From contig JAODUP010000107.1 of the NCBI GenBank assembly GCA_025642065.1, positions 975,501 to 1,039,500 of the forward strand: DNA of 64,000 nucleotides. The letters are read 5' to 3'. The stretch comes from Paralvinella palmiformis (Eukaryota; Annelida; Polychaeta; Terebellida; Alvinellidae). Within the stretch, counting starts at the first letter, position 1. Each line of letters opens with the position of its first letter. Shown piece after piece: positions 48,305 to 59,521 of this stretch. The notes under the pieces were generated by a model. It worked only from the letters and a program-made list of their open reading frames with translations, did no database searches and was not told the DNA's origin. Both the position numbers and the translations under genes were made by a program.

Positions 48305-48690
48305 ACATATATATTAATAATAATAATAATTATTATTATTATAATGTATATTTAATAAGCACCCTTACTAGCAGGAGCCATTCAATGGCACTGTACAAAT
48401 AATATATAATATAATAATACCCCAAATAATATGTTTGTAAAAACCCTATAAGATATTTGAAAGATAATAATTATTTACCTGTGAAAGCGACCTTGAATAG
48501 GTGTGTTTTTAGAACAGATAATTTTTTTTAGAGACGACGCATTTCTAATATCTGCCGGCAACCTATTCCACAAAGTGGGGGCTGCATTACTAAACGGACA
48601 ATCACCACATAGATGTCCAAAGTGGCGGGGGTGTCCCCCACCCCGCCTCATCCTCAAGGAATGGTCGATGCTACATTGAACCATATCATC
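48305..48690 (-). pseudogene. 5'-truncated CR1/L2-like LINE 3' end
   Basis: The - strand encodes FSNAAPTLWNRLPADIRNASS followed by LKK, a typical last segment of a non-LTR reverse transcriptase. After a frameshift it reads LKTHLFKVAFTGK and a stop. The 3' UTR has (in + strand) ggcactgtacaaataatata and gcacccttactagcaggagc, and ends at an (ATT/AAT)n tail (48311-48340). Only the end of the second ORF is present, so it is a dead 5'-truncated insertion. The clade is judged only from this short peptide and the tail. Confidence 0.75.
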
Positions 48691-49042
48691 CAGGCAGACC
48701 CCATACCACCGGAGTGATCCATGGCTGGAGGTCGAAGACGAACAGACGTGTCCAGATAAGTTATCTTGACCATCTGATGTTAATTCGCAATAATAACCGA
48801 CATATTGCTCGTGGCCGTCGTTTTGGTGTTTAGTATAACCAGTCTGTATAACTAGAGAGATAGATAGATAACTGGCACCCCTTAGTTATGGACGTTCATT
48901 AGCTTTCTGGAGACCTTTGGATGTTCATCTTTGGTTGATGTTCGAGATATGATGGCGCAGTAAGTTGGTAGCCTCGTATCTGTAGATGGACTGATTTATT
49001 GGCCGATTGATTGATTTTATGTAACATCTCACTTGTTTGTGT

Positions 49043-49045
<3 letters not shown>

Positions 49046-49076
<31 letters not shown>
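49046..49076. repeat. (TG)n microsatellite
   Basis: gt run. Others follow at 49183-49224 (CT then GT) and 49362-49392 (CA). Confidence 0.92.
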
Positions 49077-49077
<1 letters not shown>

Positions 49078-49744
49078 TTTTAGCCGTGTGGAATAAGGCA
49101 CTGGCACAGAGAATCTCGAAGCGTGAATTCAAACCCTGGATGATTCTTCAAGGGACTGAACACAGAGTGGCGACTTTTCATGCTCTCTCCCTCTCCCTCT
49201 CTCTGTGTGTGTGTGTGTGTGTGTTAAATACATATAGGTTGGTGAAACATTGCACAGAGGCTGAAAAGGTCTGCCGTCCCACACGCAACCAACAGGACTA
49301 CAGGATTGCCATCATGTTTAGTGAATAGGGTCACAGAAAGTAACAAACACATTCAGATGCACGCACGCACACGCGCGCACACACACACACACTGTTCTAT
49401 CAGTTTATCGCCTAAGCACAGAATCTAATACGACCCCCCCCCCTAGAGCTCCCCCACAAACGACTGTCTCAGAACAGTAGCTCCAGTTCGATGTCCATCT
49501 ACATCCGAGACCAAAAAGTGGCAATAATCAGTTTAATTTAGGAGTACAGCGTTTTATCCTCATTTTCACTTGATGGTGTTATTTCCTCAGACGTTTTTAT
49601 TTTTTATAATCATGTTTATACTATTTTTTGTTAATGGAGTGCTCTTGGTTCTTTAAGATTTTATCAGAATGGATTGTGTGAGGAAACGCCTATTGTTGTT
49701 GTTGTTGTTATGTTGTTGGTAGTTTTGGGCCAGTTCTTTCTACT

Positions 49745-50033
49745 TCCGAGGGCACTTCTGCAATGCTCAATCGGTAGCTCTTTATGATGGAATCAGTTTT
49801 ACCTGTGTCTGAGGCATGTTTCATCCAGTCCTCTGATTTAGTCATTCCAGTGGGACACTAAAAATCCAGCCATCATATATGTCTCAACTGTGATGACTGG
49901 CAATACGAAGATAAACTCACTCACTCACTCACTCACTCACTCACTCACTCACTCACTCACTCACTCACTCACTCACTCACTCACTCACTCACTCACTCAC
50001 TCAATCACTCACTCACTCACTCACTCACTCACT
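49745..50033 (+). repeat. SINE-2-like unit ending in a large (ACTC)n array
   Basis: Head-like cacttctgcaatgctcaatc is followed by gaatcagttttacctgtgtc, gaggcatgtttcatccagtc and the tail ctcaactgtgatgactggca, then atacgaagataaactcactc. (ACTC)n covers 49915-50033 with one aatc interruption. Shorter ACTC-like sequence continues at 50148-50190. Confidence 0.65.
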
Positions 50034-50673
50034 CAAACTACCAATCTATCAATCAATTAATCAAACTATCAATCAGCTATTCACCGAGGAGTCACCTCTA
50101 AGCGATGTATCCAACGTGTGACCTCTTCCTAGACCAAATAAACCAATCACTTACTCACTCACTCACCTACTCATTCACCTACTCACTCACCCACACACTC
50201 ATTTATTCATTCATTTCCCACCCGACAACATTCCTTCGCTCCGGTTTAGTTGTAAACAGGTACCTGGTCGCCGCCGAGTTAAGCAATAATCTAAAGTGAC
50301 TGCGAGGCCTCACGTCAAAGAAGCGTCGTGTTACGTCGTCCTCGGGGGGGGGGGATGGCTGATGAAATGTTGGAATGTCAGTCGGTGGCCGACGGAAATC
50401 TCTTACAAATGGACACTAAAAGCAGCTCCTGGGCTGGAAGTGTCAGTGTGCTAAAAGCTGCTGTCATCGAGCTATGAATCGGTGTTATTATGATGGAGCA
50501 CACGCATACTTTGTGGCGGGGGTGGTTGTGGTGGTAGGTGATGGTGGGGCTGGGTGGGTGGTGGTGTGTGAGATAATGCAGGGTTCGTTGCGATGTTTTC
50601 AGGTTGGCTTTGTCCTGTTCACGTTTTGTTAGTCCCCAGTTAATAATTGGACGAGATATCAGAGTTGTAGTAG

Positions 50674-50864
50674 TGACGCCTCCGTGGTCTAGTTGGTAGC
50701 TCGTCGGACCAGAGATCACTACCACCGAGTTCGAATCTCGGCGTGGGTATATCTGAAGGGTGTTTCATCTTTCACTTCACTTCATTACCTTTGCAGGTCA
50801 CTTTTAGCCTAGCAGGTGCGCAAAAGTGGCTGTAAAACAGCAATCATCATCATCATCATCATCA
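50674..50864 (+). repeat. SINE-1 copy, (ATC)n tail
   Basis: gacgcctccgtggtctagtt, then a B box gagttcgaatctcgg, tatctgaagggtgtttcatc, cattacctttgcaggtcact and gtggctgtaaaacagcaatc. A tail of about eight atc units follows. Imperfect flanks agagttgtagt and agagttttact suggest a target duplication. Confidence 0.93.
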
Positions 50865-50984
50865 TGAGAGTTTTACTAATTGTGACCAGTTTAGCTTAGA
50901 CAGTAGAGTGGTATGTGGATAATTGTATGCTTCTACGGTCATGTATTCTTGGCCCTAACCGTGATTGAAAATGAATAAGTAAAC

Positions 50985-51115
50985 TAAGACTGTGGCCGGA
51001 ATGCCGCGCTACAAACTTCCAGATAGATATAGCTCCCACAAACACAGGTCTAGACCCGATTCGAACCCGTAAGCTGAAGGTTTGTGCCGCAGTCCTCCGA
51101 CCACTGCCCATGTCT
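50985..51115 (-). repeat. SINE-2-like head, minus strand
   Basis: In reverse complement: gggcagtggtcggaggactg, then cggcacaaaccttcagctta, cgggttcgaatcgggtctag. The order A box, ctgc(g)caaaccttc, B box matches the 36.5 kb copy. A related tRNA-like B-box complement lies at 51290-51305. Confidence 0.5.
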
Positions 51116-51929
51116 GTATGTGTTGCTTCATCCCCGTATATCGCTCAGTACACGCACACATCTCTGGTCATCATAACCGGTTAGGGGTCACCTGAAGGAA
51201 TTGGGTTATTTAGCCTCGGGGTTGGTCACATTTTGTACATGCGAGGGAGCGGTCATCCTTAGTGAAACGTATCCCCAGAAACACGGGTTTAAGCCGGATT
51301 CGAACACACTACTCGTAGCTTTGTACGGCGATGCAGTAACCCAATCCAAAGTGCGGCTAAATGGCCTGAGACACCTTACAGTCGTCCTGTATCGCTGTAT
51401 ACAATAGATCATCGTCTGGGTGACTAATAATGACAAATGGCTTGGTGTTGACATATGTGTCAGCTAGCTGGGTAGTACCGTGGGGGGAGATATGGGGGGA
51501 GGCACTTGTGCCCTGTCTCTGACAGCTAAACTGACATATTAGTGTCTCTATATGGACTGTTATGGTGATGATGATGATGATGATGATGATATAAGTGGTT
51601 TTTAGTGACTACAGACACATACGCGATTACACCTTTGCAAAATTTGTAATGAGATACGATGTTCAGGTCTGGCCTCGTAATAGATATCATTTGGTGTGGA
51701 CTATTTTTCCTTATTGCTTGTGTTGAAGATAATTACGTTCAGCGTTGTCATTCTGATCAATTGTCCCTTTGGTCTTTTGTAATCAACTTTTAATTGATAA
51801 ATAGTTTCTTTTTCCGTGTTTTGTAAGATGAGGCCATCAATTTATTCGAAGAGAAATGAATCGAAATTTTGCTGTGCACTCTGAGTACGCTAAATCGCCC
51901 AACTAACCCGCAAAAGAATGAGACAAATT

Positions 51930-52025
51930 GACGGGTGAAACATCCTTTAGACGTATAACTAGGTCAGAATTTGAATCGCTGGACTGCTGGTGGTCTATGA
52001 CCAGTCATGCTATCAGTTGGGCCAT
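51930..52025 (-). repeat. Strongly diverged SINE-1, minus strand
   Basis: On the + strand: acgggtgaaacatcctttag, then gtcagaatttgaatcgctgg, atgctatcagttgggccatg. It explains the 5' part of a 164-codon open frame that otherwise looks like a gene. Confidence 0.55.
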
Positions 52026-52884
52026 GAAGACACCTCGGCGTATCTGCGATTTAGTCACCTTAATTATTGCTGTGGGGTTTCTGCAGTCGTTAGTTTTGTC
52101 CTTGCAACCATCCTTCTTGCCATCTGCCTATCTGTCTACCCATTCATCCAACCTCTTCCAATGGAGAAGGGCCGCTACTGTATTAGTGTTATTACCACTA
52201 CCCTTCCCGCATCCATATCTACCCCCCCCCCCCCCCCGACAACGTCACTGTGTTTTACAGGCCACCACAGGTGAACTGGTGTCTAATTTTTGTAAGGGGT
52301 GGTCTACTTTATTCCCTACTGAAAAGGCTGACCTCAGGGACGTCCATGATAACCTTTTGAACTTTCCACAGTGTGCAGTGGTAATGGGAGACTGTATCAA
52401 TACAGTGACGTCCAGTTCCTGATAATATAATTAAAAACATTTATTTATTCCATAAGCTGTTTTGTATTTAACTCTGTTTCTTGTTGCACTGGAATGTCAG
52501 AGATAGTGTGGTCAAAGTGGCTGATTAGAAAGTGGGAGGTTCTTGGTTCGAAACTACCTGCTGACTTCTTGATGTGGTTACGAATTGACTTTAGTTAGTA
52601 TGGCATTAATATCGCTTGCATGGAAATGGAAAGATTATGTCACAAACTGGTCAATGTGTCAAGGCAGAGAGGTGAAACTTTTAAATTACAGAAACAAATT
52701 TGGTTGAACACAAGGTTATTTGGATGTGTTATGGATTGGATTTAGAATAAATACAGATCTCTTCATTGGCCAAAATTTATCATTACAATTTACAGATAAA
52801 ACCATACGTTGAACTGTAGCGCTCACATTTTGTGATTCAATTAATTTGAGTATTCAGATTGATCGCATTGTATTTATTTTGGCT

Positions 52885-53368
52885 AGATCCATACTATGGT
52901 TAGCGCTGTATTGTGCTATCAATGTACATATCCATTCTAAAGTTGGCTTTGTATTGTGTTATCAATGTACAAATCCATACTAAGATTGGCTATGTATTGT
53001 GCTATCATTGTACAGATCCATACTAAGGTTGGCTATGTATTGTGCTATCATTGTACGGATCCATACTAAGGTTGGCTATGTATTGTGCTATCATTGTACA
53101 GATCCATACTAAGGTTGGCTATGTATTGTGCTATCATTGTACGGATCCATACTAAGGTTGGCTATGTATTGTGCTATCATTGTACAGATCCATACTAAGG
53201 TTGGCTATGTATTGTGCTATCATTGTACGGATCCATACTAAGGTTGGCTATGTATTGTGCTATCATTGTACGGATCCATACTAAGGTTGGCTATGTATTG
53301 TGCTATCATTGTACGGATCCATACTAAGGTTGGCTATGTATTGTGCTATCATTGTACAGATCCATACA
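52885..53368. repeat. 43 bp minisatellite, about 11 units
   Basis: The unit starts gatccatactaaggttggct and continues atgtattgtgctatcattgt, then acg. The first three units are diverged (tatggttagcgctgtatt; caatgtacatatccattcta) and later ones nearly identical. The boundary base alternates aca/acg through the middle (aca, acg, aca, acg, aca, acg, acg, acg, aca), suggesting an 86 bp two-unit period. Confidence 0.95.
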
Positions 53369-54411
53369 TCATGAGGGGTTATAATATCAATAAATGATTA
53401 GATATATAGGTAGATGATGATGTTTTGGTAATATACGAGCTATCCACTAATAAGCTAATATTTGGTCGTATGTTATGACACACAATAACATCCGGTGACA
53501 ACATCCGGTGACAACATCCCTGGCCAATTGTCTTTATGTTAGAACAAATGTCCGCTGTCACAACACACGATATATGCCTTCAGCTGTCGCCATTCGGTCC
53601 CGAGTCATTTTTATGGGTCGTGATGCATTTCTGGCTGATATGGATTTGAATTCATTTTGACCAATCTCCGGATTATTCAGGCTTTACTAATCTTCCACCC
53701 GAGACGTACTGATAGAACATCAGCTGCCCTGGATGTGGCTAACTTTACATGTTGAGTCATCTCCCGGCATGGCTACCAATATAAGACTTAGTCCGGTTTA
53801 GAAATTGATCACCTTCTGAAGCCATCAATGCTCGGTTGTTGTGACTTCTTGGTAACGAACCTTTAAGGCTGAAACAATTGCCGGCTAATCATCAGAGCTG
53901 TAACTAATGGAGGAGATGCGTTCCTTTCAGGTATGATGCATCTTCGGTGTCTGGTCGGTGTCATCGTTGCGTTGCTCATCTGTATGCTATAATTAGGGTA
54001 ATTATTTAGGAAGGTAGACGTTTAGATGTTATATTTCACTGGATGATAGATATATTTTAACATATACATTCATATTATAGGTACGTACTATATTATTGGA
54101 GGGATGATATTATTAAACCGAGGACGTGTTGGGTATCTTAAAGGGAGACGAAAATAGAGAGTGGGAAGGGATACGGGATACACTGTAGAGGAAATAGTAG
54201 ATTTGTGTACAGCGCGTGGGCGTGTGTATGTTTGTGGATTCATATCTGTGTCACCCGAGTGGGAACAAGACTCCGTATTGTTGATGGTACTATTAGCCAA
54301 CAAAAGCTTAAATACAGGACACATGAAACGCTAGGAGCACGGCTATTTTAAAGTTATTATCCCCTTAGGCGTTTATACAGGATGTTTTTATTCATCAACG
54401 AATTCCACTAA

Positions 54412-54500
54412 GATAGTGTAGCTGGTACCGTACTGCAGCGCAAAGCTCCGGATCACCGGTCGAATCCCATTGTTACCCGCATCCGTGGGATGTTTTGTTA
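54412..54500 (+). repeat. SINE-2 head
   Basis: agatagtgtagctggtaccg, then tactgcagcgcaaagctccg, gatcaccggtcgaatcccat, tgttacccgcatccgtggga and tgtt. The tail is missing, and a SINE-1 copy follows 140 bp later. Confidence 0.6.
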
Positions 54501-54639
54501 TGATCAACTGATTTCCCTGCAGAGTGATCCCTTGGATGTCTGTCCTCATTATGTTTTGGTGGATCGGCTGTCACTGATGGGAGAAGGGGGGAGGTTGATC
54601 AGGTTAGGTTCATGTTTGAAAACTCTCCCGATATTTTAC

Positions 54640-54822
54640 GGGCGCCTCCGTGGTCTAGCGGTAGCGTGTTGGACTACAGATAAATAACACCCGTGTTCGA
54701 ATCTCGGCATGGGCATATCTGAAGGTTGTTTCGTCTTTCACTTAATCTCATTACCTTTGGAGGTCACTCGGCCCATTTAGCCCACTAAGTGGCCGTAAAA
54801 CACCAATCATCATCATCATCAT
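54640..54822 (+). repeat. SINE-1 copy with target-site duplication
   Basis: It reads gggcgcctccgtggtctagc to accaatcatcatcatcatc. The flanks cccgatattttacgg (54627) and ccctatattttacgg (54823) are 15 bp with one mismatch. A short deletion removes the ccatgtgcacaaa part. Confidence 0.95.
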
Positions 54823-55856
54823 CCCTATATTTTACGGTATCAAATCAAAATGTTCGTTCTTACTGTTGATATTAATATCCCATTCCAAAACGTTGGTTGC
54901 CAAACATTAAGCGCTTATTGATACGGAACTGATATTGGTGTACGGATAGACGTAATGGGAAGACGTAAAGGTCTTAAAATAGGGATTATCATGCCTTAAG
55001 CCGGCACATTTTTGTCGCCGTGTTGTGCACGAATAAGGTAAATGCCGTACATTTGGCGGAGGCATGAACATCGAACGTCTGTGTTACGGTAGACAATGAC
55101 CATTACTACCCCATGCAGTCTTTCTTCAACAGTGTAGCTATAACTAGTTGCTGAGCTGCATCACTGGGCTCGGCCATGCAACGAAGTAGATTCAAATCTG
55201 AGCATTCGGTGATGTCGCTGTAAACGTTTCGCTTCGTAGACGATGACTTCAGTTCTGACGTGACGAGACAAAAACAGATATGTTTTACGAGCATATTAAT
55301 ATTATCATTATTACGCTGCTCGTCGTTATTATAGTCCATATTCCGTAGACCGATGTGTGTAATGTTCAGCACACGATGGATGGAGCTGCCCGCTTCCCAA
55401 AAGATCGGGATGGCGGCAGCACTTATTAGCGGGCGGTAATTGCCATGACGATGGCTTTAAATTAACACTTAAATCAAATGGCCTGCTTTCTTCGTATAAG
55501 GAATTAGTTCGGACCGTGAGATTTGTTTTAAAACACGTTTAGGTGCTACCAGCGATTTGCTAGTACGATGTATTGTTTCTGGTTCGTTTTATTATCATTC
55601 CAGCTCTTGTGCTAGATGGACGAAAATACTAAATTTAAAATGTGTTATGTTTATTATATACTTCACAGTATCACAATTCATACGTATATGGAATTTGATA
55701 TTCTGAAATATATTGATTGAATCGAATTTGATTATGTACCAATAGACAGTCAGTTGTTTCTTTTCAGTTAGCCGGTTATACGGTGTTTGGGAAATGCATG
55801 TAGTTTATTAGTGGGGAGGGGATGTTAGAATGGCGATTGTTGATAGAAAAGGATGT

Positions 55857-55900
55857 GTGCGTGCGTGCGTGCGTGCGCGTGCCTGCGTGCGTGCGCTAGC
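55857..55900. repeat. (GTGC)n microsatellite
   Basis: gtgc/gcgt units with a gcctgc interruption. Confidence 0.9.
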
Positions 55901-56205
55901 ACATCAGTCAGCCTGCTTTCTGACATCCCAGATATCCCTCGAACTTCTCTCTCCACATTCCAGTTCATCACGGTCCACTGTAGTCCCTAGTTAACGGACT
56001 GTTATGACTAATTAAGAGAAGCCCCCGGATGATGTCCGTTGTTAGACAATAACAACTATCCCGGGAATCTTGACCAGGAATATGTCGATGCCACGGCATC
56101 CCATAAATAGAATTGTAATGGCGATGTTTAGCTGACCTCTTAAAGCTGTTAATAGTTAGTTAGCGTCTGTTTGCTGTCAACGGCTAGTCTCTGTTAGCCT
56201 CTGTT

Positions 56206-56388
56206 CGCCTCCGTGGTCTAGCGGTAGCGTGTTGGACCACAGATCACTACCACCCGTGTTCGAATCCCGGCGTGGGCATATCTGAAGGTTGTTTCGTCTT
56301 TCACTTCGTCTCATTACCTTTGGAGGTCGCTCGGCCCATTTAGCCTACATTGTGCACAAAAGTGGCCGTAAAACATCAATCATCATCA
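56206..56388 (+). repeat. SINE-1 copy with perfect 16 bp target-site duplication
   Basis: It reads cgcctccgtggtctagcggt to aaaacatcaatcatcatca. The flanks tctgttagcctctgtt are identical at 56190-56205 and 56389-56404. It is the cleanest copy in the window and the best reference for the consensus: A box tggtctagcggtagcgtgtt, B box gtgttcgaatcccgg. Confidence 0.97.
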
Positions 56389-56526
56389 TCTGTTAGCCTC
56401 TGTTGTTAAAAGTTAATCTCTATTAACTGTTTATCTGTTACCAGTCTGCTAACTGTCAATTGACACTTGTTGGCTAATAATAGATATTATGGATTCAGTG
56501 TTAATAATTGTTATTATGTGTTAGTT

Positions 56527-56705
56527 ATAATAATAATAATAATAATATATCCCTATAAGAGATTTAAAAGATAATTATTATTTACCTGGGAAAGCAGCCT
56601 TGACCAGGTGTATTTCTTAAAACGGATTAAAAAATGTTCAACAGACGACACATTTCTAACATCTGCCGGCAACCTATTCCACAAAGTGAGGGCTGGAATT
56701 CTTGT
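56527..56705 (-). pseudogene. LINE 3' end, same family as 48.3 kb
   Basis: The - strand frame reads ALTLWNRLPADVRNVSSVEH, then FLIRFKKYTWSRLLSQVNNN. It shares L-W-N-R-L-P-A-D-[IV]-R-N-x-S-S with 48.5 kb, so the protein signal is conserved between copies. It is 5'-truncated and ends at an (AAT)n run (56527-56546). Confidence 0.75.
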
Positions 56706-57004
56706 TAGCCGTAAATAGTAAGCCATCTCCAAATGTTATCTCACATCACCATGCGGCTGAATCTTTGTTGTGACTTGACCGAGATGGTGTTTTGGCTTTG
56801 ATGGTTATATATATAGCATTGATCGCTTCCTTACCTGTCCATTCTGTCAGCAAGTTCACACACCCGTCATCCTGCCTGTCTCTTCGTTTGTCTGTTCCTG
56901 GACATGTTTCTCGATTACCACCTGAGTGAGCCAATTACGGTACTTATTTCTTTTTGCGCTGTGCCTGTTATGTGTTTAATTGTTCAAACGTCTCATGATA
57001 ATGA

Positions 57005-57185
57005 GAACGTATATTCAATAAAGCGCCCTTACTAGCCATTCAAAGGCGCTGTACAAATAATATGCAATATAATAATACCCCAAATAATATGTCTGTAAAA
57101 ACCATGTAAGTGATTTAAAAAATACTAATTATTTATCTGTGAAAGCGACCTTAAATGGATGTGTTTTTAGAACTGATCATCGTCA
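57005..57185 (-). pseudogene. LINE extreme 3' end
   Basis: The - strand gives LKTHPFKVAFTDK and a stop, then a 3' UTR whose + strand reads tactagccattcaaaggcgc, tgtacaaataatatgcaata. These align with 48345-48500. It is truncated to the last residues and the UTR. It lies less than 400 bp upstream of the convertase exon at 57570. Confidence 0.75.
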
Positions 57186-57569
57186 TCTAATCATTGTGAA
57201 GAATTCCCCGCTAACAGTTTGAAGCGCAATGTTTACAAAATGTGTAAAGGTTATAAACTAATACTTGGTCGTAATTAGGAGAAAATACATTCTTTAAAAC
57301 TTTAAATTGGTTTCTCACTTTTTCATCTGACAATTAATCCATTCGGAATATAGTCACTGATAGCATTTATTATTGGAAAAAGAAATATCAAGGATTGCAA
57401 GTGCATATAACTTTTACACATTTAACATGCCATGTGCCACAAGCATATATACCTTACACAACACAGCTGGTAGCCTGTTATCCCTCCCCCCCCCCCAACA
57501 CTTTTATTTGTATGTAACTCTTTGTTTATCTTGTATTAATCTGGATTTGTGGATTTTTATATTTTTCAG

Positions 57570-57646
57570 GATCCAGATGCCAGTAAGGACATCAACGATG
57601 GAGATAGGGATCCTATGCCGAGATACAATAATATGGATGAGAACAG
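57570..57646 (+). CDS. furin-like: Furin-like proprotein convertase, internal exon before catalytic His
   Basis: This short exon is 77 bp, phase 0 in and phase 2 out. The acceptor is atatttttcag and the donor is CAG|gttagg, which lacks a purine at +3 but keeps A+4 and G+5. The peptide is DPDASKDINDGDRDPMPRYN, then NMDEN plus the first two bases (AG) of an expected Arg codon. It continues directly from DNY of the previous exon to give the family signature NYDP-AS-D-ND-D-DPMPRY. This part of the catalytic domain carries acidic residues that bind calcium in known furins. The next family residues are H-G-T-R-C-A-G-E, holding the catalytic His; that exon was not found before position 64000. A second open frame over the same bases (from 57373) is a shadow. 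Confidence 0.9.
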
Positions 57647-57725
57647 GTTAGGTTAGCTAGCAGTAATTATAATTTTGTTATTTAAGCGTTTTGAGGCCGT
57701 AATGATTAAAAACACTATTTCTACG

Positions 57726-57908
57726 GAAGGCGTGGTGCAATCGTAGCACAATTAATAGAACACCGCACGGCGAACCTCCGTGTCAGGGTTCAAAACCTAT
57801 GTCAGTGCGTTGTTTCTCCGTGGAGTTGTTTAACTCAGCCATATGCCTCAGGCGTGACCGGTGCTAATGCTAAACACAATACTCACTCACTCAGTCACTC
57901 ACTCACCC
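57726..57908 (+). repeat. SINE-2 copy with short ACTC tail
   Basis: The head is aggcgtggtgcaatcgtagc, the B box cagggttcaaaacctatgtc, then gttgtttaactcagccatat, gcctcaggcgtgaccggtgc, taatgctaaacacaatactc. About 30 bp of ACTC-like repeat follow. A further tail fragment lies at 58085-58130 (gacccagggcaccaagatta, aacaaagac). Confidence 0.75.
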
Positions 57909-58572
57909 ATTCTAGCAAAGAGCATTCCTGTTGTTTCCTTGGTAGCCCATTGCAATGTTGTATAGAACTTCAATGTTGCTTGTCTTTTATCTGTGCACGA
58001 TGTTTCATCGTTCACTAAAAAACCCCAGCCTCATCATCTCGTAAATCTATGGTGTAGTACCTTAGCTATTATATGAACTAGTTGAGACCCAGGGCACCAA
58101 GATTAAACAAAGACATCATTTACTCATTACCATCACCTGGGATTATAATTACCATAAACCTTTTCCACTCTTACTACGACAGTCACGTCACCTGGCGGTA
58201 ACTTGTTATTTGAAAAGTACTGACTGGTAAAGCCAGTCGTTTTTATGTGTTAAAAACAAGTTAGTTGTTTCAGTGGGATAAAAAAAACCAAGTGATATTG
58301 CTTAATTGGAATGAGTTTTTCCTTTGCCTACCTGTATCAGTTTTGTCCCATAAAGGATTTGATTCGAGACAAATTAGCGCTGTTCCATGACTGATTCTGA
58401 GGCTGTACGTATTGCTGATTGATTTGTTAGGTAATCGCAGACGGTTCTTCGTTCGCTTATTTTTCTTGGGAGATGATCCAGATATATGGCCACTTATAGC
58501 GGGATCCTGAATCTGTGTTTAAAGCACATTCAGCATTTATGTGCCAAAACTATGTGATACATTCCCAAGATA

Positions 58573-58576
<4 letters not shown>

Positions 58577-58613
<37 letters not shown>
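58577..58613. repeat. (TA)n microsatellite
   Basis: Pure ta run flanked by inverted tagtata/tatacta. An (AAT)n run follows at 58898-58929. Confidence 0.95.
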
Positions 58614-58614
<1 letters not shown>

Positions 58615-58896
58615 TATTTATCTTTTACATTGCCTAGAGCAATTTGCATCCGATCTGGTGCTTTATGAAATATGCATTTATTATTACTGTTATTATTTGT
58701 AAAGTTTCTTTTATTACTTTATAATAATTCGCTAAGGAATTGGCAAGTTCTACATTAATTATTCTATACATTAATTGGTCTGCAGCAATAGATGATCGAT
58801 GGTCGAAATACAATGTTGTCATCCCTGGTATTATTTTTAATTTGTTTCACATATATATATAAAAAATATTCAGACATTCGTTACTCTATTATAGTG

Positions 58897-58929
<33 letters not shown>

Positions 58930-59327
58930 TATATTTAATATATGATCATTAACAAATCATTGAGTGTTACAGCTGACACTGATATCTTTTTTGTATGATT
59001 TTAGTCTTTTATCTAATAGAATCACGACTGGTAGTACCTTTTTCCGATTGTTAATATTGATCCGCTTCTTTAAGAGGGTTTGATGAACTTTAAAATCGCC
59101 GACACTTAAGACAAATGTTTATAAAACTGTCTTCACAATTTAATGGTCTACTGACCGATGAAATCACTTATTATTGATAATTATTTTATTTTATCAGTTT
59201 AAAGTTTAAACCTATCGGTGCCCGTTCTAGCGTAAGACCAGTGCCGAGGATAGACATAGTAACCGATTATTCACTCTTTATTGTTTATTTTTCTTCTTTC
59301 TGTGAATAGTCTCTTAAGTAGGTAGTC

Positions 59328-59521
59328 GGGGCGCCTCCGTGATCCTATCGGTAGCGTGTTGGACCACAGATCGCTACCACCCGTGTTCGAATCCCGGCCT
59401 GGGCATATCTGAAGGCTGTTTCGTCTTTCACTTCGTCTCATTACCTTCGGGGGTCGCTCGGCCCGTTTAGCCTACCCTGTGCCCAAAAGTGGCCGTAAAA
59501 CATCAATGATCATCATCATCC
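59328..59521 (+). repeat. SINE-1 copy with target-site duplication
   Basis: It reads ggggcgcctccgtgatccta to acatcaatgatcatcatcat. The flanks taagtaggtagtc (59315) and taagcaggtagtc (59522) differ at one position. The A box is slightly mutated (gtgatcctatcggtagcg). Confidence 0.95.

Larger units (their letters stand above)
19070..57569 (+). other. Giant intron between convertase exons (38.5 kb)
   Basis: The donor gtaagt and acceptor tttttcag are both phase 0. No additional exon or nested gene was recognised. Content is SINE-1, SINE-2 and SINE-3 copies, LINE 3' ends, two hAT-like elements, a 964 bp tandem duplication, and 20 bp and 43 bp minisatellites. Long stretches with nothing recognised are 19.4-20.4, 24.0-24.45, 25.9-26.9, 28.9-33.3, 33.5-34.6, 35.0-35.6, 45.3-48.3 and 54.85-56.18 kb. 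Some of those are moderately GC-rich, but I see no protein similarity in them. Confidence 0.8.

Noticed and set aside
51928..52422. 164-codon plus-strand open frame
   Set aside because: Its 5' part is a decayed reverse SINE-1 and its middle includes a C-run; no domain recognised.
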